Source of the DNA: Metopolophium dirhodum
Lineage: Eukaryota; Arthropoda; Insecta; Hemiptera; Aphididae
DNA length: 64,000 nucleotides
Direction of reading: 5' to 3'
Assembly: GCF_019925205.1 (NCBI RefSeq)
Contig: NC_083566.1
Span: 22,878,001-22,942,000 of the forward strand
Shown here: positions 1 to 15,200 of the stretch, one piece after another
Numbering within the stretch: the first letter of the stretch is position 1
Layout: every line of letters starts with the position of its first letter
Notes under the pieces: model-generated
What the model saw: the letters and a program-made list of their open reading frames with translations, nothing else
Told to the model about the DNA's origin: nothing
The model's database searches: none
Translations under genes and position numbers: made by a program

Positions 1-330
1 ATTATAATGCAAACAACAGGTAGTTTTTGGATTGTAGTTAATATGTATTGCAGTATTTAGCTTCCAGCGTATTCTTTTGTTTAGTGTTATTTCACCCAGA
101 TTTCTCAAACAATTTTTTTTTCATTTCATTGAACTCTAGTAGATTTTTTTGTATAAATATTTTTCAAGATTACCCGGCTATACCTGGGAGTACGCTGAGT
201 ACCTGTGTACATAATATACAATTTGAAAAGAGACTGGCTCGGTTTTCTCACGTTCCCCATTCAATTTAATTTTTTATATATTTAACATTTTTTGATTCTT
301 TTATATATATCTTTTTTTAAAACATTAACA
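1..330. repeat. Non-satellite flank, left copy of a 30.26 kb direct repeat
   Basis: This stretch is not built of satellite monomers. It is identical, as far as I can compare by eye, to 30258-30587, and the match continues into the satellite up to about position 674 (30931). A 73-codon frame at 48-269 recurs unchanged at 30305-30526, but it has low-complexity composition and no recognisable domain, so I do not call it a gene. The copy begins at the first base of the window, so its true left limit is not visible. Confidence 0.85.
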
Positions 331-469
331 ACCGGGTGCCATATGTTTTTTTTTAAATTTTTTATCTGCATCTTAAAATGCGTTTAATATTTTAAATAGT
401 TTTTTTGTTTAATATTCTGGGCATTTTAGTTTGAACTTTGAAATGTATTTTTCTTCTTTAAAATTTTTT

Positions 470-2630
470 CCAAATTTATTTTTTGGTTTCCTAAAATGCA
501 TTTGCCTGCGGGCGCCAACACTCTCCTTCAATTTTTTTTTTATGATTTAACCACTAGCCAATTTTTTTAAACATTGACAATCTGGTACCCTTGAATAATC
601 CTTATCTTTAATGAACTAAATATTTTAAATGGCTTTTTTTGTTTAATATTCTGGGCATTTTAATTTGAACTTTGTAATGTGTAATCATACAGATAAATTT
701 TTTTTTGGTTTCCTAAAATGCAATCGCCTGCAGGCGCCAACACCCTCTTTCAATTTTTTTATTATGATTTAACCTCTAGCCAAATATTTTAAACATTGAC
801 AATAACCGTATTGAATAATCCTTGAATAATCCTTATATTTAATGAACTAAATATTTTAAATAGTTTTTTTTGTTGAAGAGTCTGGACATTTTAGTTTGTA
901 CTTTGTAATGTGTAATCATACAGATAAATTTTTTTTTGGTTTCCTAAAATGCAATCGCCTGCAGGCGCTAATACCCTCCTTCAATTTTTTTTTTCTGTAA
1001 TGTAACTCAACCTGAATATTTTGTATTGACTTGAAAATTGATAACTTGGTGCCCTTTGAATAATCATTCTTTAATGAACTAAATATTTTGAATATTTTTT
1101 TCTGTTTACGATTCTGGGAATTTTAGTTTGACGGTTATAATGTGAATTCCCACAATATAATTTATTTAAATTTTTTTTTCTTTTTTAAAATTCATTTGCC
1201 TCCAGGCTCCAACACCCTCCTTCAATTTTTTTCTTTTTAGTAATATAAGTCTAGTTGAATATTTTGTATTGACATGGAAATTGATAACTTGGTGCCCAAT
1301 GAATAATCATTCTTTAATTAACTAAATTTTTTGAATAGTTTTTCTTTTTACGATTCTGGGAATTTTAGTTTGAAGTTTGTAATGTGAATTCCCACAATAT
1401 AATTTATTTAAATTTTTTTTTCTTTTTTAAAATGCATTTGCCTCCAGGCTCCAATACCCTCCTTCAATTTTTTCTTTTTAGTAATATAACTCAAGGCGAA
1501 TATTTTGTATTGACTTGAAAATTGATAACTTGGTGCCCAATGAATAATCATTCTTTAATGAACTAAATTTTTTCAAAATTTTTTTTTGCGTTCCTAAAAT
1601 GTAATTGCCTGCGGGCGCCAATACCCTCCTTCAATTTTTTTTTTATGATTTAACCTCCAGCCAAATTTTTTAAACATTGACAATCTGGTACCCTTGAATA
1701 ATCCTTATCTTTAATGAACTAAATATTTTAAATAGTTTTTTTTGTTGAAGAGTCTGGACATTTTAGTTTGTACTTTGTAATGTGTAATCATACAGTTAAA
1801 TTAATTCAAAATTTTTTTTTGGTTTCTAACTAAATATTTTGAATAGTTTTTTCTGTTTAAGATGCTAGGCATTTTAATTTGTACTTTTTAATGTGTATTC
1901 CTACGGTTAAATTTTTTCAAAATTTTTTTTTGCTTTCCTAAAATGTAATTGCCTGAGGGCGCCAATACCCTCCTTCAATTTTTTTTTTTTATGATTTAAC
2001 CTCCAGCCAAATTTTTTAAACATTGACAATCTGGTACCCTTGAATAATCCTTATCTTTAATGAACTAAATATTTTAAATAGTTTTTTCTGTTTAAGATGC
2101 TAGGCATTTTAATTTGTACTTTTTAATGTGTATTCCTACAGTTAAATTTTTTCAAAATTTTTTTTTGCTATCCTAAAATGTAATTGCCTGCGGGCGCCAA
2201 TACCCTTCTTCAATTTTGTTTTTTATGATTTAACCTCCAGCCAAATTTTTTAAACATTGACAATCTGGTACCCTTGAATAATCCTTATCTTTAATGAACT
2301 AAATATTTTGAATATTTTTTTCTGTTTACGATTTTGGGAATTTTAGTTTGAAGTTTGTAATGTGAATTCCCACAATATAATTTATTAAAATTTTTTTTTC
2401 TTTTTTAAAATGCATTTGCCTCCAGGCTCAAACACCCTCCTTCAATTTTTTCTTTTAAGTAATATAAATATAGTCGAATATTTTGTATTGACTTGAAAAT
2501 TGATAATTCGGTTCCCAATGAATAATCATTCTTTAATTAACTAAATATTTTGAATAGTTTTTTCTGTTTAAGATGCTAGGCATTTTAATTTGTACTTTTT
2601 AATGTGTATTCCTACAGTTAAATTTTTTTA
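470..2630. repeat. 4.58 kb offset duplicated block, left copy
   Basis: This block recurs at about 5054-7214 (offset 4584) in the same monomer order, including the rarer variant with AATTTATTTTTTGG and the box GCCAACACTCTCC. The left copy carries a few extra differences near 2630-2700. Confidence 0.75.
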
Positions 2631-3899
2631 AAATTTTTTTTTGCTTTCTAAAATGTAATTGCCTGCGGGCACTAATACCCTTCTTCAAATTTTTTTTTTA
2701 TGATTTAACCTCCAGCCAAATTTTTTAAACATTGACAATCTGGTACCCTTGAATAAACCTTATCTTTAATGAACTAAATATTTTAAATAGTTTTTTTTGT
2801 TGAAGAGTCTGGACATTTTAGTTTGAATTTTGTAATGTGTTATCATACAGTTAAATTAATTTAAAATTTTTTTTTGGTTTCCTAAAATGAAAATCGCCTG
2901 CAGGCGCCAATACCCTCCTTCAATTTTTTTTTCTGTAATGTAACTCAACCTGAATATTTTGTATTGATTTGAAAATTGATATCTTGGTGCCCTTTGAATA
3001 ATCATTCTTTAATGAACTAAATATTTTGAATATTTTTTTCTGTTTACGATTCTGGGAATTTTAGTTTGACGGTTGTAATGTGAATTCCCACAATATAATT
3101 TATTTAAATTTTTTTTTCTTTTTTAAAATTCATTTGCCTCCAGGCTCCAACACCCTCCTTCAATTTTTTCTTTTTAGTAATATAACTATAGTCGAATATT
3201 TTGTATTGACATGGAAATTGATAACTTGGTGCCCAATGAATAATCATTCTTTAATTAACTAAATATTTTGAATAGTTTTTCTTTTTACGATTCTGGGAAT
3301 TTTAGTTTGAAGTTTGTAATGTGAATTCCCACAATATAATTTATTTAAATTTTTTTTTCTTTTTTAAAATGCATTTGCCTCCAGGCTTCAATACCCTCCT
3401 TCAATTTTTTCTTTTTAGTAATATAACTCAAGGCGAATATTTTGTATTGACTTGAAAATTGATAACTTGGTGCCCAATGAATAATCATTCTTTAATGAAC
3501 GAAATTTTTTCAAAATTTTTTTTTGCTTTCCTAAAATGTAATTGCCTGCTGGCGCCAATACCCTCCTTCAATTTTTTTTTTTATGATTTAACCTCCAGCC
3601 AAATTTTTTAATTATTGACAATCTGGTACCCTTGAATAATCTTTATCTTTAATGCACTAAATATTTTAAATAGTTTTTTTTGTTGAAGAGTCTGGACATT
3701 TTAGTTTGAATTTTGTAATGTGTTATCATACAGTTAAATTAATTTAAAATTTTTTTTTGGTTTCCTAAAATGAAAATCGCCTGCAGGCGCCAATACCCAC
3801 CTTCAATTTTTTTTTTCTGTAATGTAACTCAACCTGAATATTTTGTATTGACTTGAAAATTGATAACTTGGTGCCCTTTGAATAATCATTCTTTAATGA

Positions 3900-4964
3900 A
3901 CTAAATATTTTGAATAGTTTTTTCTGTTTAAGATGCTAGGCATTTTAATTTGTACTTTTTAATGTGTATTCCTACAGTTAAATTTTTTCAAAATTTTTTT
4001 TTGCTTTCCTAAAATGTAATTGCCTGCGGGCGCCAATACCCTTCTTCAATTTTTTTTTTTATGATTTAACCTCCAGCCAAATTTTTTAAACATTGACAAT
4101 CTGGTACCCTTGAATAATCCTTATCTTTAATGAACTAAATATTTTAAATAGTTTTTTTTGTTGAAGAGTCTGGACATTTTAGTTTGTACTTTGTAATGTG
4201 TAATCATACAGTTAAATTAATTCAAATTTTTTTTTTGGTTTCCTAAAATGCAATCGCCTGCAGGCGCCAATACCCTCCTTCAATTTTTTTTTTCTGTTAT
4301 GTTACTCAACCTGAATATTTTGTATTGACTTGAAAATTGATAACTTGGTGCCCTTTGAATAATCATTCTTTAATGAACTAAATATTTTGAATAGTTTTTT
4401 TCTGTTTAAGATGGTCGGAATTTTAATTTGTACTTTTTAATGTGTATTCCTACACTTAAATTTTTTCAAAATTTTTTTTTGCTTTTCTAAAATGTAATTG
4501 CCTGCGGGTGCCAATACCCTCCTTCAATTTTTTTTTTATGATTTAACCTCCAGCCAAATTTTTTAAACATTGACAATCTGGTACCCTTGAATAATCCTTA
4601 TCTTAAATGAACTAAATATTTTAAATAGTTTTTTTTGTTTAAGAGTCCGGACATTTTAGTTTGTACTTTGTAATGTGTAATTATACAGTTAAATTAATTC
4701 AAAATTTTTTTTTGGTTTCTAACTAAATATTTTGAATATTTTTTTCTGTTTACGATTTTGGGAATTTTAGTTTGAAAGTTTGTTATGTGAATTCCCACAA
4801 TATAATTTATTTAAATTTTTTTTTCTTTTTTAAAATGCATTTGCCTCCAGGCTCCAACACCCTCCTTCAATTTTTTCTTTTAAGTAATATAACTATAGTC
4901 GAATATTTTGTATTGACTTGAAAATTGATAACTCGGTTCCCAATGAATAATCATTCTTTAATTA
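3900..4964. repeat. 1.065 kb five-monomer higher-order repeat, copy 1
   Basis: A fixed series of five monomers (about 234, 243, 235, 111 and 243 bp). The fourth is truncated and ends in the junction GGTTTCTAACTAAATATTTT. The same series follows at 7124-8189 and 8190-9253. Confidence 0.8.
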
Positions 4965-7123
4965 ACTAAATATTTTGAATAGTTTTTTCTGTTTAAGATG
5001 CTAGGCATTTTAATTTGTACTTTTTAATGTGTATTCCTACAGTTAAATTTTTTCCAAATTTATTTTTTGGTTTCCTAAAATGCATTTGCCTGCGGGCGCC
5101 AACACTCTCCTTCAATTTTTTTTTTATGATTTAACCACTAGCCAATTTTTTTAAACATTGACAATCTGGTACCCTTGAATAATCCTTATCTTTAATGAAC
5201 TAAATATTTTAAATGGCTTTTTTTGTTTAATATTCTGGGCATTTTAATTTGAACTTTGTAATGTGTAATCATACAGATAAATTTTTTTTTGGTTTCCTAA
5301 AATGCAATCGCCTGCAGGCGCCAACACCCTCTTTCAATTTTTTTATTATGATTTAACCTCTAGCCAAATATTTTAAACATTGACAATAACCGTATTGAAT
5401 AATCCTTGAATAATCCTTATATTTAATGAACTAAATATTTTAAATAGTTTTTTTTGTTGAAGAGTCTGGACATTTTAGTTTGTACTTTGTAATGTGTAAT
5501 CATACAGATAAATTTTTTTTTGGTTTCCTAAAATGCAATCGCCTGCAGGCGCTAATACCCTCCTTCAATTTTTTTTTTCTGTAATGTAACTCAACCTGAA
5601 TATTTTGTATTGACTTGAAAATTGATAACTTGGTGCCCTTTGAATAATCATTCTTTAATGAACTAAATATTTTGAATATTTTTTTCTGTTTACGATTCTG
5701 GGAATTTTAGTTTGACGGTTATAATGTGAATTCCCACAATATAATTTATTTAAATTTTTTTTTCTTTTTTAAAATTCATTTGCCTCCAGGCTCCAACACC
5801 CTCCTTCAATTTTTTTCTTTTTAGTAATATAAGTCTAGTTGAATATTTTGTATTGACATGGAAATTGATAACTTGGTGCCCAATGAATAATCATTCTTTA
5901 ATTAACTAAATTTTTTGAATAGTTTTTCTTTTTACGATTCTGGGAATTTTAGTTTGAAGTTTGTAATGTGAATTCCCACAATATAATTTATTTAAATTTT
6001 TTTTTCTTTTTTAAAATGCATTTGCCTCCAGGCTCCAATACCCTCCTTCAATTTTTTCTTTTTAGTAATATAACTCAAGGCGAATATTTTGTATTGACTT
6101 GAAAATTGATAACTTGGTGCCCAATGAATAATCATTCTTTAATGAACTAAATTTTTTCAAAATTTTTTTTTGCGTTCCTAAAATGTAATTGCCTGCGGGC
6201 GCCAATACCCTCCTTCAATTTTTTTTTTATGATTTAACCTCCAGCCAAATTTTTTAAACATTGACAATCTGGTACCCTTGAATAATCCTTATCTTTAATG
6301 AACTAAATATTTTAAATAGTTTTTTTTGTTGAAGAGTCTGGACATTTTAGTTTGTACTTTGTAATGTGTAATCATACAGTTAAATTAATTCAAAATTTTT
6401 TTTTGGTTTCTAACTAAATATTTTGAATAGTTTTTTCTGTTTAAGATGCTAGGCATTTTAATTTGTACTTTTTAATGTGTATTCCTACGGTTAAATTTTT
6501 TCAAAATTTTTTTTTGCTTTCCTAAAATGTAATTGCCTGAGGGCGCCAATACCCTCCTTCAATTTTTTTTTTTTATGATTTAACCTCCAGCCAAATTTTT
6601 TAAACATTGACAATCTGGTACCCTTGAATAATCCTTATCTTTAATGAACTAAATATTTTAAATAGTTTTTTCTGTTTAAGATGCTAGGCATTTTAATTTG
6701 TACTTTTTAATGTGTATTCCTACAGTTAAATTTTTTCAAAATTTTTTTTTGCTATCCTAAAATGTAATTGCCTGCGGGCGCCAATACCCTTCTTCAATTT
6801 TGTTTTTTATGATTTAACCTCCAGCCAAATTTTTTAAACATTGACAATCTGGTACCCTTGAATAATCCTTATCTTTAATGAACTAAATATTTTGAATATT
6901 TTTTTCTGTTTACGATTTTGGGAATTTTAGTTTGAAGTTTGTAATGTGAATTCCCACAATATAATTTATTAAAATTTTTTTTTCTTTTTTAAAATGCATT
7001 TGCCTCCAGGCTCAAACACCCTCCTTCAATTTTTTCTTTTAAGTAATATAAATATAGTCGAATATTTTGTATTGACTTGAAAATTGATAATTCGGTTCCC
7101 AATGAATAATCATTCTTTAATTA

Positions 7124-9253
7124 ACTAAATATTTTGAATAGTTTTTTCTGTTTAAGATGCTAGGCATTTTAATTTGTACTTTTTAATGTGTATTCCTACA
7201 GTTAAATTTTTTCAAAATTTTTTTTTGCTTTCCTAAAATGTAATTGCCTGCGGGCGCCAATACCCTTCTTCAATTTTTTTTTTTATGATTTAACCTCCAG
7301 CCAAATTTTTTAAACATTGACAATCTGGTACCCTTGAATAATCCTTATCTTTAATGAACTAAATATTTTAAATAGTTTTTTTTGTTGAAGAGTCTGGACA
7401 TTTTAGTTTGTACTTTGTAATGTGTAATCATACAGTTAAATTAATTCAAATTTTTTTTTTGGTTTCCTAAAATGCAATCGCCTGCAGGCGCCAATACCCT
7501 CCTTCAATTTTTTTTTTCTGTTATGTTACTCAACCTGAATATTTTGTATTGACTTGAAAATTGATAACTTGGTGCCCTTTGAATAATCATTCTTTAATGA
7601 ACTAAATATTTTGAATAGTTTTTTTTCTGTTTAAGATGGTCGGAATTTTAATTTGTACTTTTTAATGTGTATTCCTACACTTAAATTTTTTCAAAATTTT
7701 TTTTTGCTTTTCTAAAATGTAATTGCCTGCGGGTGCCAATACCCTCCTTCAATTTTTTTTTTATGATTTAACCTCCAGCCAAATTTTTTAAACATTGACA
7801 ATCTGGTACCCTTGAATAATCCTTATCTTAAATGAACTAAATATTTTAAATAGTTTTTTTTGTTTAAGAGTCCGGACATTTTAGTTTGTACTTTGTAATG
7901 TGTAATTATACAGTTAAATTAATTCAAAATTTTTTTTTGGTTTCTAACTAAATATTTTGAATATTTTTTTCTGTTTACGATTTTGGGAATTTTAGTTTGA
8001 AAGTTTGTTATGTGAATTCCCACAATATAATTTATTTAAATTTTTTTTTCTTTTTTAAAATGCATTTGCCTCCAGGCTCCAACACCCTCCTTCAATTTTT
8101 TCTTTTAAGTAATATAACTATAGTCGAATATTTTGTATTGACTTGAAAATTGATAACTCGGTTCCCAATGAATAATCATTCTTTAATTAACTAAATATTT
8201 TGAATAGTTTTTTCTGTTTAAGATGCTAGGCATTTTAATTTGTACTTTTTAATGTGTATTCCTACAGTTAAATTTTTTCAAAATTTTTTTTTGCTTTCCT
8301 AAAATGTAATTGCCTGCGGGCGCCAATACCCTTCTTCAATTTTTTTTTTTATGATTTAACCTCCAGCCAAATTTTTTAAACATTGACAATCTGGTACCCT
8401 TGAATAATCCTTATCTTTAATGAACTAAATATTTTAAATAGTTTTTTTTGTTGAAGAGTCTGGACATTTTAGTTTGTACTTTGTAATGTGTAATCATACA
8501 GTTAAATTAATTCAAAATTTTTTTTTGGTTTCCTAAAATGCAATCGCCTGCAGGCGCCAATACCCTCCTTCAATTTTTTTTTTCTGTTATGTTACTCAAC
8601 CTGAATATTTTGTATTGACTTGAAAATTGATAACTTGGTGCCCTTTGAATAATCATTCTTTAATGAACTAAATATTTTGAATAGTTTTTTTCTGTTTAAG
8701 ATGGTCGGAATTTTAATTTGTACTTTTTAATGTGTATTCCTACACTTAAATTTTTTCAAAATTTTTTTTTGCTTTTCTAAAATGTAATTGCCTGCGGGTG
8801 CCAATACCCTCCTTCAATTTTTTTTTTATGATTTAACCTCCAGCCAAATTTTTTAAACATTGACAATCTGGTACCCTTGAATAATCCTTATCTTAAATGA
8901 ACTAAATATTTTAAATAGTTTTTTTTGTTTAAGAGTCCGGGCATTTTAGTTTGTACTTTGTAATGTGTAATTATACAGTTAAATTAATTCAAAATTTTTT
9001 TTTGGTTTCTAACTAAATATTTTGAATATTTTTTTCTGTTTACGATTTTGGGAATTTTAGTTTGAAGTTTGTTATGTGAATTCCCACAGTATAATTTATT
9101 TAAATTTTTTTTTCTTTTTTAAAATGCATTTGCCTCCAGGCTCAAACACCCTCCTTCAATTTTTTCTTTTAAGTAATATAACTATAGTCGAATATTTTGT
9201 ATTGACTTGAAAATTGATAACTCGGTTCCCAATGAATAATCATTCTTTAATTA
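7124..9253. repeat. 1.065 kb higher-order repeat, two adjacent copies
   Basis: Two head-to-tail copies (7124-8189, 1066 bp; 8190-9253, 1064 bp) of the five-monomer series also found at 3900-4964. The copies share the truncated fourth monomer and differ by scattered point changes and T-run lengths. This indicates block-wise amplification rather than independent monomer drift. Confidence 0.8.
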
Positions 9254-12200
9254 ACTAAATATTTTGAATAGTTTTTTCTGTTTAAGATGCTAGGCATTTT
9301 AATTTGTACTTTTTAATGTGTATTCCTACAGTTAAATTTTTTCAAAATTTTTTTTTGCTTTCCTAAAATGTAATTGCCTGCGGGCGCCAATACCCTCCTT
9401 CAATTTTTTTTTTATGATTTAACCTCCAGCCAAATTTTTTAAACATTGACAATCTGGTACCCTTGAATAATCCTTATCTTTAATGAACTAAATATTTTAA
9501 ATAGTTTTTTTTGTTGAAGAGTCTGGACATTTTAGTTTGTACTTTGTAATGTGTAATCATACAGTTAAATTAATTCAAAATTTTTTTTTTGGTTTCCTAA
9601 AATGCAATCGCCTGCAGGCGCCAATACCCTCCTTCAATTTTTTTTTTTAGTAATATAACTCTAGTCAAATATTTTGTATTGACTTGGAAATTGATAACTT
9701 GGTGCCCTTTGAATAATCATTCTTTAATTAACTAAATATTTTGAATATTTTTTTCTGTTTACGATTCTGGGAATTTTAGTTTGAAGTTTGTAAAGTGAAT
9801 TCCCACAATATAATTTATTTAAATTTTTTTTTCTTTTTTAAAATGCATTTGCCTCCAGGCTCCAACACCCTCCTTCAATTTTTTCTTTTTAGTAATATAA
9901 CTCTAGTCGAATATTTTGTATTGACTTGAAAATTGATAACTTGGTGCCCAATGAATAATCATTCTTTAATGAACTAAATATTTTGAAATGTTTTTTTCTG
10001 TTTAAGATGCTCGGCATTTTAATTTGTACTTTTTAATGTGTATTCCTACAGTTAAATTTTTTCAAAATTTTTTTTTGCTTTCCTAAAATGTAATTGCCTG
10101 CGGGCGCCAATACCCTCCTTCAATTTTTTTTTTTTATGATTTAACCTCCAGCCAAATTTTTTAAACATTGACAATCTGGTACCCTTGAATAATCCTTATC
10201 TTTAATGAACTAAATATTTTAAATAGTTTTTTTTGTTGAAGAGTCTGGACATTTTAGTTTGTACTTTGTAATGTGTAATCATACAGTTAAATTAATTCAA
10301 AATTTTTTTTTGGTTTCTAACTAAATATTTTGAATAGTTTTTTCTGTTTAAGATGCTAGGCATTTTAATTTGTACTTTTTAATGTGTATTCCTACGGTTA
10401 AATTTTTTCAAAATTTTTTTTTGCTTTCCTAAAATGTAATTGCCTGAGGGCGCCAATACCCTCCTTCAATTTTTTTTTTTTATGATTTAACCTCCAGCCA
10501 AATTTTTTAAACATTGACAATCTGGTACCCTTGAATAATCCTTATCTTTAATGAACTAAATATTTTGAATATTTTTTTCTGTTTACGATTTTGGGAATTT
10601 TAGTTTGAAGTTTGTAATGTGAATTCCCACAATATAATTTATTTAAATTTTTTTTTCTTTTTTAAAATGCATTTGCCTCCAGGCTCCAACACCCTCCTTC
10701 AATTTTTTCTTTTAAGTAATATAACTATAGTCGAATATTTTGTATTGACTTGAAAATTGATAACTCGGTTCCCAATGAATAATCATTCTTTAATTAACTA
10801 AATATTTTGAATAGTTTTTTCTGTTTAAGATGCTAGGCATTTTAATTTGTACTTTTTAATGTGTATTCCTACAGTTAAATTTTTTCAAAATTTTTTTTTG
10901 CTTTCCTAAAATGTAATTGCCTGCGGGCGCCAATACCCTCCTTCAATTTTTTTTTTCTGTAATGTAACTCAAACTGAATATTTTGTACTGACTTGAAAAT
11001 TGATAACTTGGTGCCCTTTGAATAATCATTCTTTAATGAACTAAATATTTTAAATAGTTTTTTTTGTTGAAGAGTCTGGACATTTTAGTTTGTACTTTGT
11101 AATGTGTAATCATACAGTTAAATTAATTCAAAATTTTTTTTTGGTTTCCTAAAATGCAATCGCCTGCAGGCGCCAATACCCTCCTTCAATTTTTTTTTTC
11201 TGTAATGTAACTCAACCTGAATATTTTGTATTGACTTGAAAATTGATAACTTGGTGCCCTTTGAATAATCATTCTTTAATTAACTAAATATTTGCAATAG
11301 TTTTTCTTTTTACGATTCTGGGAATTTTAGTTTGAAGTTTGTAAAGTGAATTCCCACAATATAATTTATTTAAATTTTTTTTTCTTTTTTAAATGCATTT
11401 GCCTCCAGGCTCCAACACCCTCCTTCAATTTTTTCTTTTTAGTAATATAACTCTAGTCGAATATTTTGTATTGACTTGAAAATTGATAACTTGGTGCCCA
11501 ATGAATAATCATTCTTTAATGAACTAAATATTTTGAATAGTTTTTTCTGTTTAAGATGCTAGGCATTTTAATTTGTACTTTTTAATGTGTATTCCTACAC
11601 TTAAATTTTTTCAAAATTTTTTTTTTGCTTTTCTAAAATGTAATTGCCTGCGGGTGCCAATACCCTCCTTCAATTTTTTTTTTATGATTTAACCTCCAGC
11701 CAAATTTTTTAAACATTGACAATCTGGTACCCTTGAATAATCCTTATCTTTAATGAACTAAATATTTTAAATAGTTTTTTTTGTTTAAGAGTCTGGGCAT
11801 TTTAGTTTGTACTTTGTAATGTGTAATCATACAGTTAAATTAATTCAAAATTTTTTTTTGGTTTCCTAAAATGCAATCGCCTGCAGGCGCCAATACCCTC
11901 CTTCAATTTTTTTTTTTAGTAATATAACTCTAGTCGAATATTTTGTATTGACTTGGAAATTGATAACTTGGTGCCCTTTGAATAATCATTCTTTAATTAA
12001 CTAAATATTTTGAATAGTTTTTCTTTTTACGATTCTGGGAATTTTAGTTTGAAATTTGTAAAGTGAATTCCCACAATATAATTTATTTAATTTTTTTTTT
12101 CTTTTTTAAAATGCATTCGCCTCCAGGCTCCAACACCCTCCTTCAATTTTTTCTTTTTAGTTATATAACTGTAGTCGACTATTTTGTATTGACTTGAAAA

Positions 12201-15200
12201 TTGATAACTTGGTGCCCAATGAATAATCATTCTTTAATGAACTAAATATTTTGAATAGTTTTTTTCTGTTTAAGCGCTCGGCATTTTAATTTGTACTTTT
12301 TATTGTGTATTCCTACAGTTAAATTTTTTCAAAATTTTTTTTTGCTTTTCTAAAATGTAATTGCCTGCGGGCGCCAATACCCTCCTTCAATTTTTTTTTT
12401 ATGATTTAACCTCCAGCCAAATTTTTTAAACATTGACAATCTGGTACCCTTGAATAATCCTTATCTTTAATGAACTAAATATTTTAAATAGTTTTTTTTT
12501 GTTGAAGAGTCTGGACATTTTAGTTTGTACTTTGTAATGTGTAATCATACAGTTAAATTAATTTAAAATTTTTTTTTGGTTTCCTAAAATGAAAATCGCC
12601 TGCAGGCGCCAATACCCTCCTTCAATTTTTTTTTTTAGTAATATAACTCTAGTCGAATATTTTGTATTGACTTGGAAATTGATAACTTGGTGCCCTTTGA
12701 ATAATCATTCTTTAATTAACTAAATATTTTGAATATTTTTTTCTGTTTACGATTCTGGGAATTTTAGTTTGAAGTTTGTAATGTGAATTCCCACAATATA
12801 ATTTATTTAAATTTTTTTTTCTTTTTTAAAATGCATTTGCCTCCAGTCTTCAATACCCTCCTTCAATTTTTTCTTTTTAGTAATATAACTCAAGGCGAAT
12901 ATTTTGTATTGACTTGAAAATTGATAACTTGGTGCCCAATGAATAATCATTCTTTAATGAACGAAATTTTTTCAAAATTTTTTTTTGCTTTCCTAAAATG
13001 TAATTGCCTGCTGGCGCCAATACCCTCCTTCAATTTTTTTTTTTATGATTTAACCTCCAGCCAAATTTTTTAATTATTGACAATCTGGTACCCTTGAATA
13101 ATCTTTATCTTTAATGAACTAAATATTTTAAATAGTTTTTTTTGTTGAAGAGTCTGGACATTTTAGTTTGAATTTTGTAATGTGTTATCATACAGTTAAA
13201 TTAATTTAAAATTTTTTTTTGGATTCCTAAAATGAAAATCGCCTGCAGGCGCCAATACCCACCTTCAATTTTTTTTTTCTGTAATGTAACTCAACCTGAA
13301 TATTTTGTATTGACTTGAAAATTGATAACTTGGTGCCCTTTGAATAATCATTCTTTAATGAACTAAATATTTTGAATATTTTTTTCTGTTTAAGATGCTA
13401 GGCATTTTAATTTGTACTTTTTAATGTGTATTCCTACAGTTAAATTAATTCAAAATTTTTTTTTGGTTTCCTAAAATGCAATCGCCTGCAGGCGCCAATA
13501 CCCTCCTTCAATTTTTTTTTTTAGTAATATAACTATAGTCGAATATTTTGTATTGACTTGGAAATTGATAACTTGGTGCCCTTTGAATAATCATTCTTTA
13601 ATTAACTAAATATTTTGAATATTTTTTTCTGTTTACGATTCTGGGAATTTTAGTTTGAAGTTTGTAAAGTGAATTCCCACAATATAATTTATTTAAATTT
13701 TTTTTTCTTTTTTAAAATGCATTTGCCTCCAGGCTCCAACACCCTCCTTCAATTTTTTCTTTTTAGTTATATAACTCTAGTCGAATATTTTGTATTGACT
13801 TGAAAATTGATAACTTGGTGCCCAATGAATAATCATTCTTTAATGAACTAAATATTTTGAATAGTTTTTTTCTGTTTAAGATGCTCGGCATTTTAATTTG
13901 TACTTTTTAATGTGTATTCCTACAGTTAAATTTTTTCAAAATTTTTTTTTGCTTTCCTAAAATGTAATTGCCTGCGGGCGCCAATACCCTCCTTTAATTT
14001 TTTTTTTATGATTTAACCTCCAGCCAAATTTTTTAAACATTGACAATCTGGTACCCTTGAATAATCCTTATCTTTAATGAACTAAATATTTTAAATAGTT
14101 TTTTTTGTTGAAGAGTCTGGACATTTTAGTTTGTACTTTGTAATGTGTAATCATACAGTTAAATTAATTCAAAATTTTTTTTTGGTTTCCTAAAATGCAA
14201 TCGCCTGCAGGCGCCAATACCCTCCTTCAATTTTTTTTTTCTGTTATGTTACTCAACCTGAATATTTTGTATTGACTTGAAAATTGATAACTTGGTGCCC
14301 TTTGAATAATCATTCTTTAATGAACTAAATATTTTGAATAGTTTTTTTCTGTTTAAGATGGTCGGAATTTTAATTTGTACTTTTTAATGTGTATTCCTAC
14401 ACTTAAATTTTTTCAAAATTTTTTTTTGCTTTTCTAAAATGTAATTGCCTGCGGGTGCCAATACCCTCCTTCAATTTTTTTTTTATGATTTAACCTCCAG
14501 CCAAATTTTTTAAACATTGACAATCTGGTACCCTTGAATAATCCTTATCTTAAATGAACTAAATATTTTAAATAGTTTTTTTTGTTTAAGAGTCCGGGCA
14601 TTTTAGTTTGTACTTTGTAATGTGTAATTATACAGTTAAATTAATTCAAAATTTTTTTTTGGTTTCTAACTAAATATTTTGAATATTTTTTTCTGTTTAC
14701 GATTTTGGGAATTTTAGTTTGAAGTTTGTTATGTGAATTCCCACAATATAATTTATTTAAATTTTATTTTCTTTTTTAAAATGCATTTGCCTCCAGGCTC
14801 CAACACCCTCCTTCAATTTTTTCTTTTAAGTAATATAACTATAGTCGAATATTTTGTATTGACTTGAAAATTGATAACTCGGTTCCCAATGAATAATCAT
14901 TCTTTAATTAACTAAATATTTTGAATAGTTTTTTCTGTTTAAGATGCTAGGCATTTTAATTTGTACTTTTTAATGTGTATTCCTACAGTTAAATTTTTTC
15001 AAAATTTTTTTTTGCTTTCCTAAAATGTAATTGCCTGCGGGCGCCAATACCCTTCTTCAATTTTTTTTTTTATGATTTAACCTCCAGCCAAATTTTTTAA
15101 ACATTGACAATCTGGTACCCTTGAATAATCCTTATCTTTAATGAACTAAATATTTTAAATAGTTTTTTTTTGTTGAAGAGTCTGGACATTTTAGTTTGTA

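Noticed and set aside
48..269. 73-codon frame, also at 30305-30526
   Set aside because: Identity of the two copies reflects the 30.26 kb repeat. No domain, no coding bias.
3080..3262. 60-codon open frame repeated identically at 18684-18866
   Set aside because: It lies inside satellite monomers, is made of T-run codons (Phe-rich) and repeats only because the block is duplicated. Not a gene.
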